NCBI GenBank assembly: GCA_002452425.1 | Contig: DKFQ01000113.1 | Location: forward strand, 1 to 5,588 | Source of the DNA: Sulfurimonas sp. UBA6792 | Lineage (GTDB): Bacteria; Campylobacterota; Campylobacteria; Campylobacterales; Sulfurimonadaceae | Length of the DNA: 5,588 nt | Direction of reading: 5' to 3' | Part shown: positions 1 to 5,588 of the stretch, in pieces | Layout: each line of letters begins with the position of its first letter | Numbering within the stretch: position 1 is the first letter of the stretch | Program-made: the position numbers and the translations under genes | Notes under the pieces: generated by a model | What the model saw: the letters and a program-made list of their open reading frames with translations, nothing else | The model's database searches: none | Told to the model about the DNA's origin: nothing

Positions 1-2000
1 CAATGGCAAGGGGCAATGATGAGTGCGTAGCTATGGAGATGACAAAGTGGTTTAACACAAACTACCACTACATAGTTCCTGAATTAAATCTTGAAGAGAG
101 TTACGCGCTTAATGCTTCAAAAATTATAGACGAGTACCGTGAAGCAAAAGCTCTTGACATAAAAACAAAGATAAATATCATCGGTCCTATAACATATTTG
201 GGGCTTAGCAAAAGAGTTGACCGCGGCGATGTTTATGAGCTTTGGAGCAAAATAGTGCCGATTTATGAGGAGCTTTTAAAAGTCATAAGCACTCTTGATG
301 ATGAAGTGGTCGTGCAGATAGATGAGCCGATTTTTGCAAAAGGACTAGGTACTAAAGTTCTTAGTCTTATAAAACCGACTTACGATAGACTTGCAAGAGT
401 TTCGCCAAATATAAAAATTGCGGTTGTAACCTACTTTGAACACTCAAACGAGGCGACAAAGATTTTGGTACATACGCCTATCTGGGCTATCGGACTTGAC
501 TTTTTATATGGAGATGAAAATCTAAAATCTCTTGATATCATCGCCATGAGCGGCAAAAAGCTTATAGCGGGAGTAGTTGATGGCAGAAATATATGGAGAT
601 GCAACATAGAAAAAACCACGCATCTTTTGGAGAGTATCTCAAATTATGTAAGCAAAGAGAATATTTTGATAAGTTCGTCTTGTTCGCTTCTTCATGTTCC
701 TTTTACTCTCAAATATGAAGAAAAAATGAGCGGCGAGATAAAAGAGTGGCTAAGTTTTGCGCTTGAAAAACTCTCTGAGATTTCGCTTCTATCAAAACTC
801 TTTTTTGACGGAGAGGGTAGTTTGGATGAGAGAGAAAAAGAGGCTCTCTCAAGCAATATAAAAGCAAATCAAAGCAGAAAAAATTCGCCTCTTATTCATG
901 ACAAAACCGTACAGGAGAGAGTAAATAAGCATACAAAACTCCAAAGAGAGGGCGATGCAAAAGAGAGGCTAAAACTCCAAAGAGAGATTTTAGGATACAG
1001 TGATTTGGTAACCACAACCATCGGCTCATTCCCGCAAACTTCACAGCTACGATGTGCCAGAAGCGATTTTAAAGCTGCTCTTATCTCAAAAGAGAGCTAT
1101 GAGGCAGAGATGAAAAGATATATAGATGAGTGTGTGGAGTTTCAGGAGGAGTGCGGTTTGGAGATTTTAGTCCACGGCGAGCCTGAGAGAAACGATATGG
1201 TCGAGTATTTTGGCGAACAGCTAAGCGGATATGGATTTAGCCAAAACGGATGGGTGCAGAGCTACGGAAGCAGATGCGTAAAACCGCCCTTTATCTACGG
1301 AGATATCAGCAGACCTCGTCCTATGACGGTGGAGTGGATAGCTTATGCACAGAGTAAAACAAGCCGCATCATGAAAGGGATGTTGACGGGTCCCGTTACG
1401 ATTTTGAATTGGTCGTTTGTTCGAGACGATATGCCAAGAGGCGAAGTTTCAAAACAGATAGCCGTTGCACTCAGCGATGAGATAGACGACCTGCAAAAAG
1501 CGGGTATCAAAATCATTCAAGTCGATGAAGCGGCATTTAAAGAGGGGTATCCGTTAAGAGGCGAGAAGATAAAAGCGTATGAAGCGTGGGCGGTGAGAGA
1601 CTTCAAGATAGCCGTGAGCAGTGCAAAAAAAGAGACGCAAATCCACACTCACATGTGCTATAGCGAGTTTAACGACATCATAAACACCATAGAAGATATG
1701 GATGCGGATGTTATCTCCATAGAGACGGCAAGAAGCGGCAATGAACTGCTAAAAATCTTCAAAAAAGTGGGTTACACAAAAGAGGTAGGACCTGGGGTTT
1801 ACGACATCCATAGCCCAAGAACCCCAAGCGTTGAGGAGATAGTAAAACAGATAGAACTTCTGCTTGAGGTGCTTCCAAAAGAGCAGTTGTGGATAAACCC
1901 AGATTGCGGACTAAAAACCAGAAAATGGGAGGAGGTAAAACCATCACTTAAAAATATGGTTGAAGCGGTTAGGATTGTAAGAGAAAAATTAAAGAGTTAA
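1..2000 (+). CDS. metE: Cobalamin-independent methionine synthase (5-methyltetrahydropteroyltriglutamate-homocysteine methyltransferase), 5' partial
   Basis: MetE is a cytosolic zinc enzyme that transfers a methyl group from 5-methyl-tetrahydrofolate polyglutamate to homocysteine, the last step of methionine synthesis. The 665 visible residues match E. coli MetE at an offset of about 91, so roughly 90 N-terminal residues lie left of the window. The ATG at base 3 is an internal Met, followed by the family motif EMTKWFNTNYHY. The N-terminal barrel runs to about residue 290, a charged linker spans 291-335, and the catalytic C-terminal barrel follows. Visible sites, with E. coli numbers: homocysteine-binding I340-G341-S342 (431-433), E393 (484), D508 (599), and the complete zinc set H550, C552, E574 and C635 (641, 643, 665, 726). 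The motif usually read as DEPA is DEAA here (508-511). The frame is intact, ending in TAA two to three bases before a hairpin. The linker contains a short direct repeat. Promoter and ribosome site are outside the window. Confidence 0.97.
   Translation, partial: MARGNDECVAMEMTKWFNTNYHYIVPELNLEESYALNASKIIDEYREAKALDIKTKINIIGPITYLGLSKRVDRGDVYELWSKIVPIYEELLKVISTLDDEVVVQIDEPIFAKGLGTKVLSLIKPTYDRLARVSPNIKIAVVTYFEHSNEATKILVHTPIWAIGLDFLYGDENLKSLDIIAMSGKKLIAGVVDGRNIWRCNIEKTTHLLESISNYVSKENILISSSCSLLHVPFTLKYEEKMSGEIKEWLSFALEKLSEISLLSKLFFDGEGSLDEREKEALSSNIKANQSRKNSPLIHDKTVQERVNKHTKLQREGDAKERLKLQREILGYSDLVTTTIGSFPQTSQLRCARSDFKAALISKESYEAEMKRYIDECVEFQEECGLEILVHGEPERNDMVEYFGEQLSGYGFSQNGWVQSYGSRCVKPPFIYGDISRPRPMTVEWIAYAQSKTSRIMKGMLTGPVTILNWSFVRDDMPRGEVSKQIAVALSDEIDDLQKAGIKIIQVDEAAFKEGYPLRGEKIKAYEAWAVRDFKIAVSSAKKETQIHTHMCYSEFNDIINTIEDMDADVISIETARSGNELLKIFKKVGYTKEVGPGVYDIHSPRTPSVEEIVKQIELLLEVLPKEQLWINPDCGLKTRKWEEVKPSLKNMVEAVRIVREKLKS
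935..986 (+). repeat. 16-bp direct repeat, 36-bp period, inside the metE linker
   Basis: The 16-base string AAAACTCCAAAGAGAG occurs exactly at 935-950 and again at 971-986. The copies are 36 bases apart, so they stay in frame, and each encodes KLQRE (residues 312-316 and 324-328). It sits in the charged linker between the two MetE barrels, where length and sequence vary between homologues. The sequence after each 16-mer differs. It may be the remnant of an in-frame 12-codon duplication or chance in a Lys/Arg/Glu-rich stretch. Confidence 0.6.
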
Positions 2001-2028
2001 AAAATAGCATGCGATTTTGCATGCTATT
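1999..2028 (-). terminator. Rho-independent terminator of the lipid A operon, between convergent genes
   Basis: The arms AATAGCATGC (2003-2012) and GCATGCTATT (2019-2028) are perfect 10-bp inverted repeats around a 6-base loop. On the minus strand the stem begins 8 bases after the acyltransferase stop codon. It runs into six consecutive T residues (2004-1999), the first two of which are in the stem. This is a typical intrinsic terminator for the minus-strand operon, and its U-tract reaches into the metE stop codon. On the plus strand the stem is followed by AAAATGATTTAA, with no U-run. Any termination of metE here should therefore be weaker, although the hairpin could still protect the mRNA 3' end. 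The stem is only moderately GC-rich. Confidence 0.8.
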
Positions 2029-2036
2029 AAAATGAT

Positions 2037-2771
2037 TTAAAGATTGCTAGAAGCCACAAAAGATGATAATCTTTGTATAAACTCATTTGGGTTGGTGTCG
2101 GCAATCTCTTGGGCCAAAATCTTGTCTGCACCGTCTCCTAGTATCTGTTTGAAAACAGCTTTTATCTCTTCTATGTCGCCTCTGTTTTCGAGTCTTCGTC
2201 TAAGACCTATGGCATTTAGTCCTTTGATGGTTGCTTTATTGCCCTCTACTAGCATAAAAGGAGGGATGTCTGAAGCTACTACGGATGCCCCGCCTATCAT
2301 CACTCCTGTTCCTATCTTGTTGTTTGACTCAACCGTGCTAAGTCCGCCGATGATAACTCTCTCTTCACAGGTGACGTTTTCATGAAGTCTGACGGCATTT
2401 GTTATGATGCAAAAATCGCCAAGTGTTACACCGCCAAAAATCTGTACATATCCCATAAGAAAGTTGTTTGCGCCGATAATTATTTGTCTATTCTCACTGC
2501 TTATATCTTGCGTGCCGATTTGCACAAACTCTCTGATATGTGTTTTTGTCCCTATATGAACATCAGACTCTTCAGAACCTATGACGGCAAAACTAAAAAT
2601 CTTTACACCCTCATCGATTTGAAGTTTGCCTTTGAGGATGATGTTTGATTCTAGCGTGCATCCTGCTTTGAGTACGACATCTTTGCCGATAAAACAAAAC
2701 GGACCGATGGTAACGTCTGGCGCAATGGTTGCACCTGCTTCTATAATGGTGGTTGGATGGATTTTTTGCAT
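2037..2771 (-). CDS. LpxA-family acyltransferase paralogue lacking the catalytic histidine
   Basis: This 244-residue protein has the LpxA layout. A left-handed beta-helix of hexapeptide repeats fills residues 4 to about 180 (IHPTTII, TIGPFCFIG, IIGGLSTV, IGTGVMIGGASVVASDIPP). An LpxA-type helical C-terminal domain starting GLNAIGLRRR fills 184-244. Canonical LpxA moves a 3-hydroxyacyl chain from acyl-ACP to the 3-position of UDP-GlcNAc, or to the 3-amine of UDP-GlcNAc3N. Aligned by eye to E. coli LpxA, the essential His125 is Gly113, Asp126 is Gly114, His122 is Gln110, His144 is Asn132, His160 is Glu148 and His99 is Gly86. Nine residues are missing around the D74/K76 substrate loop. Arg204/205 are kept as R192/R193. 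Its ATG shares one base with the gnnA stop (TAATG), with AGG six bases upstream. Operon position implies a lipid A role, but normal LpxA catalysis is doubtful. A canonical lpxA probably lies elsewhere in the genome (inference). Confidence 0.85.
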   Translation of the reverse strand: MQKIHPTTIIEAGATIAPDVTIGPFCFIGKDVVLKAGCTLESNIILKGKLQIDEGVKIFSFAVIGSEESDVHIGTKTHIREFVQIGTQDISSENRQIIIGANNFLMGYVQIFGGVTLGDFCIITNAVRLHENVTCEERVIIGGLSTVESNNKIGTGVMIGGASVVASDIPPFMLVEGNKATIKGLNAIGLRRRLENRGDIEEIKAVFKQILGDGADKILAQEIADTNPNEFIQRLSSFVASSNL

Positions 2772-3679
2772 TATTGACCTGCGATTTCTAGGGTTATGAT
2801 ACTATCTTCTATGGATGCCAAAGAGCCTCTCTCACCGCTATTTAGGTAGTGGACAAAGGCTTCAAGCTCATCATGAAGTGCGTTGCTTCTGCCCACAAAA
2901 CAGTTGTTTGTGATGTGTGCATTTGGGTTGATATTGACACGTTCTGTAAGTGTTTGTGAGAGTAGGTCGGCTTCAAAAAATTTGATTTTGCTCTCTTTGT
3001 CTATCCTACATGCAACACTTATGCTTCTTTTGCGGTAAGGGGTAAGCCAGTTTGTTGCGATATCGCCGATAACATTGCCCTCAAGCTCAAACGCCAAAAT
3101 AGCGTTGTCTTCGTGTGTTTTATGAATCTTTTGTGATTTAAAAACGGCACTTTTTACTATCTCTTTTTGTGTGATAAAGCGAATCAGGTCGCTATCATGC
3201 ACAGAGAGGTCGGTAAGGATGCCCACATCTGCGATGCGCTCTGGAAAAGAGCCGCTGCGAACGATGGAGATGGAGAGGATTTCATGGTTTTTTATCTCAT
3301 GCATAAGTGATTTTACGACGGGATTGAAACGCTCTATATGCCCGACACAGCTCTTGATACCGCTCTTTTGAACTGCCTCAAAAATCTCTTGTGCATCTGC
3401 AACGCTTGAAGCGGCAGGTTTTTCGATGAATATATCTACACCACGAGCGGCACATATAAGAGCGGCTTCTTTATGCAGAAACGTGGGCGTAACGATGATA
3501 AGCGCATCAGGTTTGGCGGTATCAAGCATGGTATCTAAATCATAAAAAAACGGCTCTTCAAATTCGCCGTTTTTGACAACATCACAAAGTGCTACAATCT
3601 GCACTCCAGCTAGTTTTTTAAGCGTGTTATAGTGGTTTTTCCCCATAACACCAAGACCAAGAATGGCGATTTTTTTCAA
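2771..3679 (-). CDS. gnnA: UDP-GlcNAc 3-dehydrogenase of the Gfo/Idh/MocA family (UDP-GlcNAc3N synthesis)
   Basis: GnnA oxidises the 3-hydroxyl of UDP-GlcNAc with NAD+ to the 3-keto sugar, the substrate of the neighbouring aminotransferase. The 302-residue protein shows an N-terminal Rossmann domain with the dinucleotide motif GLGVMG (8-13). It also has the family EKP motif (86-88, with the nicotinamide-site Lys87), the stretch GHIERFNP (113-120), and the catalytic-region motif DLSVHDSD (157-164) leading into the alpha/beta C-terminal domain. It is somewhat short for the family but ends in a normal helix. The start is TTG at 3679. The gnnB stop TAA lies in the same frame one codon upstream, and the next internal Met is already inside the Rossmann motif, so TTG is the only sensible start. 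Family membership is secure. The exact substrate is inferred from gnnB and the lpx neighbours. Confidence 0.88.
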   Translation of the reverse strand: MKKIAILGLGVMGKNHYNTLKKLAGVQIVALCDVVKNGEFEEPFFYDLDTMLDTAKPDALIIVTPTFLHKEAALICAARGVDIFIEKPAASSVADAQEIFEAVQKSGIKSCVGHIERFNPVVKSLMHEIKNHEILSISIVRSGSFPERIADVGILTDLSVHDSDLIRFITQKEIVKSAVFKSQKIHKTHEDNAILAFELEGNVIGDIATNWLTPYRKRSISVACRIDKESKIKFFEADLLSQTLTERVNINPNAHITNNCFVGRSNALHDELEAFVHYLNSGERGSLASIEDSIITLEIAGQ

Positions 3680-3682
3680 TGC

Positions 3683-4774
3683 TTACCCTTTGATGGCGTT
3701 AACGACAAAATCTTGCTCTGCTTCGCTTAAAAAAGCACTCATAGGCAGGGACATAATCTCTTTTGCGACCATTTCGCTTACAGGAAAATCGCCCTCGCTA
3801 TAGCCCAAATCTGCAAAAGCCTCTTGCAAATGAAGCGGAAGAGGGTAGTGAACAGCAGTCGGAACGCCGGCAGTAGAGAGTTTTGCAACCATTGCTTCTC
3901 TATCTTTTACTCTTACGGAGTACTGTGCATAGACACTTGTGTTGCCCTCCGCGATTTTTGGCGTGATAACATCTGCATTTTCAAGAAGGTCGCTGTATCT
4001 TGAACCAATCTCTTCTCTTGCAGTTGCTTCCGCCTCAAAATGTTTGAGTTTTACATTTAAAACGGCTGCTTGAATAGCATCAAGTCGTCCATTGATACCG
4101 ATATATTTGTGTTTGTAACGCTCATTTTGTCCGTGGTTGAGAAGCATACGCATCTTTGCGGCAAGTGCATCATCGCTTGTAAATATCGCTCCGCCGTCGC
4201 CATACGCACCAAGTGGTTTGGATGGGAAGAAGCTTGTGCATGCTATGGTTGAGAGGTTGCATGATTTTTTGCCTCTGTAAGATGCACCAAAACTCTGGCA
4301 CGCATCTTCAATAACAACAATATTGTGTTTTGCGGCGATTGCATTGATAGCGTCCATATCTGCACACTGTCCATAAAGTGAAACAGGGATGATAGCTTTT
4401 GTTTTGCTTGTGATGGCATTTTCTATTTTTGTAGGGTCTATGTTGTAGCTCTCTTCGTCAATGTCAACAAAAACACTTCTAGCCCCCAAAAGTGCGACAA
4501 CTTCGGCAGTTGCTATAAAGGTAAAAGGAGTAGTGATGACCTCATCGCCCACGCCGATATCAAGAGCCATAAGTGAGAGAAGAAGAGCGTCCGTGCCGCT
4601 GCTGCAACCGATGGCGTGTTTTGCGCCCGTATAAGAGGCAAGACCTCTCTCTAGTGAGTTAAGCTTCTCTCCGCCGATAAACTGTGCAGAGGACATAACC
4701 TCTAAAACTTCGCTGTTTATCTCTTTTTCATATCTTTTATACTGTGCCTGTAAGTCTATAAAATTAATCTTCAT
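3683..4774 (-). CDS. gnnB: PLP-dependent UDP-3-keto-GlcNAc aminotransferase, DegT/DnrJ/EryC1/StrS family
   Basis: GnnB uses an amino donor (glutamate in the characterised enzyme) to convert UDP-3-keto-GlcNAc to UDP-GlcNAc3N, the precursor of lipid A carrying amide-linked chains at position 3. The 363 residues are full length for a sugar aminotransferase of this family. Features include the N-terminal FIDLQAQY and the phosphate-binding SSGTDAL (58-64). The cofactor-ring Asp157 and Gln160 lie in IEDACQSFGA, and the PLP Schiff-base Lys186 in TSFFPSKPLG. NGRLDAIQAA (228-237) and TAVHYPLPLH (306-315) complete the set. The sequence also closely resembles WbpE/WlbC, which act on the 3-keto-glucuronate analogue in O-antigen synthesis. 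The call as GnnB therefore rests on linkage to gnnA and lpxB. The ATG lies within the end of lpxB (11-base overlap) behind a clear AGAGGG. Confidence 0.88.
   Translation of the reverse strand: MKINFIDLQAQYKRYEKEINSEVLEVMSSAQFIGGEKLNSLERGLASYTGAKHAIGCSSGTDALLLSLMALDIGVGDEVITTPFTFIATAEVVALLGARSVFVDIDEESYNIDPTKIENAITSKTKAIIPVSLYGQCADMDAINAIAAKHNIVVIEDACQSFGASYRGKKSCNLSTIACTSFFPSKPLGAYGDGGAIFTSDDALAAKMRMLLNHGQNERYKHKYIGINGRLDAIQAAVLNVKLKHFEAEATAREEIGSRYSDLLENADVITPKIAEGNTSVYAQYSVRVKDREAMVAKLSTAGVPTAVHYPLPLHLQEAFADLGYSEGDFPVSEMVAKEIMSLPMSAFLSEAEQDFVVNAIKG
3686..3691 (-). promoter_or_regulatory. Ribosome binding site that fixes the TTG start of gnnA
   Basis: On the minus strand AAAGGG occupies 3691-3686, six bases before the TTG at 3679. 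It lies inside the last two codons (Lys-Gly) of gnnB. The good Shine-Dalgarno match and spacing support the unusual TTG start and suggest that ribosomes finishing gnnB re-initiate on gnnA. Confidence 0.7.
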
Positions 4775-5588
4775 CTCTACCCTCTATAATATGTGCTACT
4801 CTTTTGGAACTGCCGTGTTTAAGATACGCTCTTAGTGCTTTTGAATCTTCTAAAAATCTGCTTCTCTCATATGTTTCATACGCTTTTATAAGATTTGCGG
4901 CGTTTACATCTTTTTGTATAAACTCAGGGTGCAAAGCTCTATTTTGAAACTTTGAAAACATGATATTTGCAAGACCGATATACTCTAGCTTTACAAGTCT
5001 GCTTGCAATGAAATAGTCAAACGGTTTGGCAATGTAGGTCAAAACAAAGGGAATCCCGATGAGTGACGCTTCTAGTGTCGCCGTGCCGCTGCATATAAAT
5101 GCAAAATCAGCTCTTAGAAGTGTTTCGTGTGCATCATAAGCTATTTTAAAATCCGTAAGGCTACCATAAACTTCTTTTATCTCTTCTTTAGAGAAGTGTT
5201 TTGGAATGATGATAGTCGCATCCACGCCAAGTTTTTCTCGTACCTCTTTAAAGATGGGAAGGAGTTTTTTTATCTCCCCTTTTCTGCTTCCGGGCATAAA
5301 AACAACGCTCTTTGCCTCATCGTTTAGATGCTCTTTAAACTCCGTTATCTGGTCAAGCAGAGGGTGTCCTACATACTCGATGGGTGCATTTTTGGAGTAG
5401 TAGTCACGTTCAAAAGGCAAGATAGAGGCGAGGCGGTCGATGGTCTTTTCTAAAATCGGGATTCTTTTTGGTTTCCATGCCCACGCTTGAGGAAGGATAT
5501 AGTAAATAATCTCTTTTTGAGGGTACTTTTTTTTGATTTTTTTGGCAAGAGGGAGGTTAAAACCCGAGGAGTCTATGAGTAGCACTTT
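4764..5588 (-). CDS. lpxB: Lipid-A-disaccharide synthase, 5' partial
   Basis: LpxB is a peripheral inner-membrane glycosyltransferase (GT19). It joins 2,3-diacyl-glucosamine-1-phosphate (lipid X) to UDP-2,3-diacylglucosamine to form the beta-1,6 lipid A disaccharide. The window holds about 274 C-terminal residues. The frame stays open to the edge (Lys-Val-Leu-Leu-Ile-Asp), so the GTG at 5585 is an internal Val codon and roughly 75-95 residues lie to the right. Counting from that Val, the landmarks are D5 in LLIDSSGFN (E. coli Asp98), PQAWAWKPKRI (32-42), ILPFE (55-59), YVGHPLLD (71-78), MPGSRKGEI (97-105, with R101 matching E. coli Arg201) and the UDP-binding SGTATLEASL (166-175). E. coli Asp101 of IDAPDFN is Gly here. 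The last eleven bases overlap gnnB, so the two are co-transcribed and probably translationally coupled. Confidence 0.96.
   Translation of the reverse strand, partial: KVLLIDSSGFNLPLAKKIKKKYPQKEIIYYILPQAWAWKPKRIPILEKTIDRLASILPFERDYYSKNAPIEYVGHPLLDQITEFKEHLNDEAKSVVFMPGSRKGEIKKLLPIFKEVREKLGVDATIIIPKHFSKEEIKEVYGSLTDFKIAYDAHETLLRADFAFICSGTATLEASLIGIPFVLTYIAKPFDYFIASRLVKLEYIGLANIMFSKFQNRALHPEFIQKDVNAANLIKAYETYERSRFLEDSKALRAYLKHGSSKRVAHIIEGRDED
4780..4785 (-). promoter_or_regulatory. Ribosome binding site of gnnB within lpxB
   Basis: AGAGGG on the minus strand (4785-4780) lies five bases before the gnnB ATG at 4774, inside the last codons of lpxB. It supports this start rather than a later internal Met and fits coupled translation of the two genes. 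Confidence 0.7.

Noticed and set aside
3..5. ATG at base 3 as the true start of metE
   Set aside because: The protein aligns to E. coli MetE from about residue 92, and this Met falls within a conserved region. The gene is simply cut by the window edge.
2007..2024. Paired GCATGC palindromes as a regulator binding site
   Set aside because: They are simply the core of the hairpin arms located between two stop codons, and a terminator explains them.
2044..2648. Two plus-strand open frames (2044-2385 and 2382-2648) opposite the LpxA-like gene
   Set aside because: They are antisense to a gene with clear family motifs along its whole length, have no recognisable domains, and show no convincing ribosome sites.
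2037..3679. Reading the gnnA and acyltransferase pair as WbpB/WbpD-type O-antigen genes
   Set aside because: The acyltransferase carries the LpxA-specific C-terminal helical domain, the dehydrogenase does not resemble WlbA/WbpB beyond its family motifs, and the neighbour is lpxB.
5583..5585. GTG at 5585 as the start of lpxB
   Set aside because: The frame remains open to the window edge, and the position corresponds to the residue just before the conserved LLID strand, about 90 residues into LpxB.
1..5588. Mobile element, CRISPR array, tRNA or defence system
   Set aside because: No repeat array, transposase, integrase, tRNA-like fold or toxin-antitoxin gene was seen. Nearly every base is in one of five housekeeping or lipid A genes.

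Overview
The window comes from an AT-leaning bacterium, most likely a member of the Campylobacterota (Sulfurimonas/Sulfuricurvum-like). This rests on the AT- and AAA/AGA-rich coding style, the form of the MetE, LpxB and GnnA/GnnB proteins, and the use of a UDP-GlcNAc3N (3-amino sugar) lipid A route known from Campylobacter jejuni. The assignment is inferred from protein style only. No rRNA or other marker is present.

Layout: the left third (1-2000, plus strand) is the 3' nine-tenths of metE, the cobalamin-independent methionine synthase, cut by the left window edge. The remaining sequence (2037-5588) is a tightly packed minus-strand operon converging on metE. In transcription order it holds lpxB (5' end cut by the right edge), gnnB (aminotransferase), gnnA (NAD-dependent dehydrogenase) and an LpxA-family acyltransferase gene. 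The two units meet tail to tail across 36 bp that contain a 10-bp perfect hairpin. Its U-tract faces the minus strand, so it looks like the terminator of the lipid A operon. No other gap exceeds a few bases, and no promoter, RNA gene, mobile element or CRISPR array is visible.

How the genes fit together: GnnA oxidises the 3-OH of UDP-GlcNAc and GnnB transaminates the resulting ketone to give UDP-GlcNAc3N. An LpxA then attaches the first acyl chain through an amide, and LpxB later condenses the two acylated sugars into the lipid A disaccharide. Placement of gnnA and gnnB between lpxB and an lpxA-family gene supports this reading and predicts amide-rich lipid A.

The main surprise is the LpxA-family protein. 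It keeps the left-handed beta-helix and the LpxA-type C-terminal helical domain. However, an ungapped alignment made by eye to E. coli LpxA shows that the catalytic His125 is Gly, and nearly every other conserved active-site position is changed or deleted. It is therefore either a catalytically dead partner of a canonical LpxA encoded elsewhere or an acyltransferase with a different mechanism or substrate. This is the best candidate here for something undescribed.
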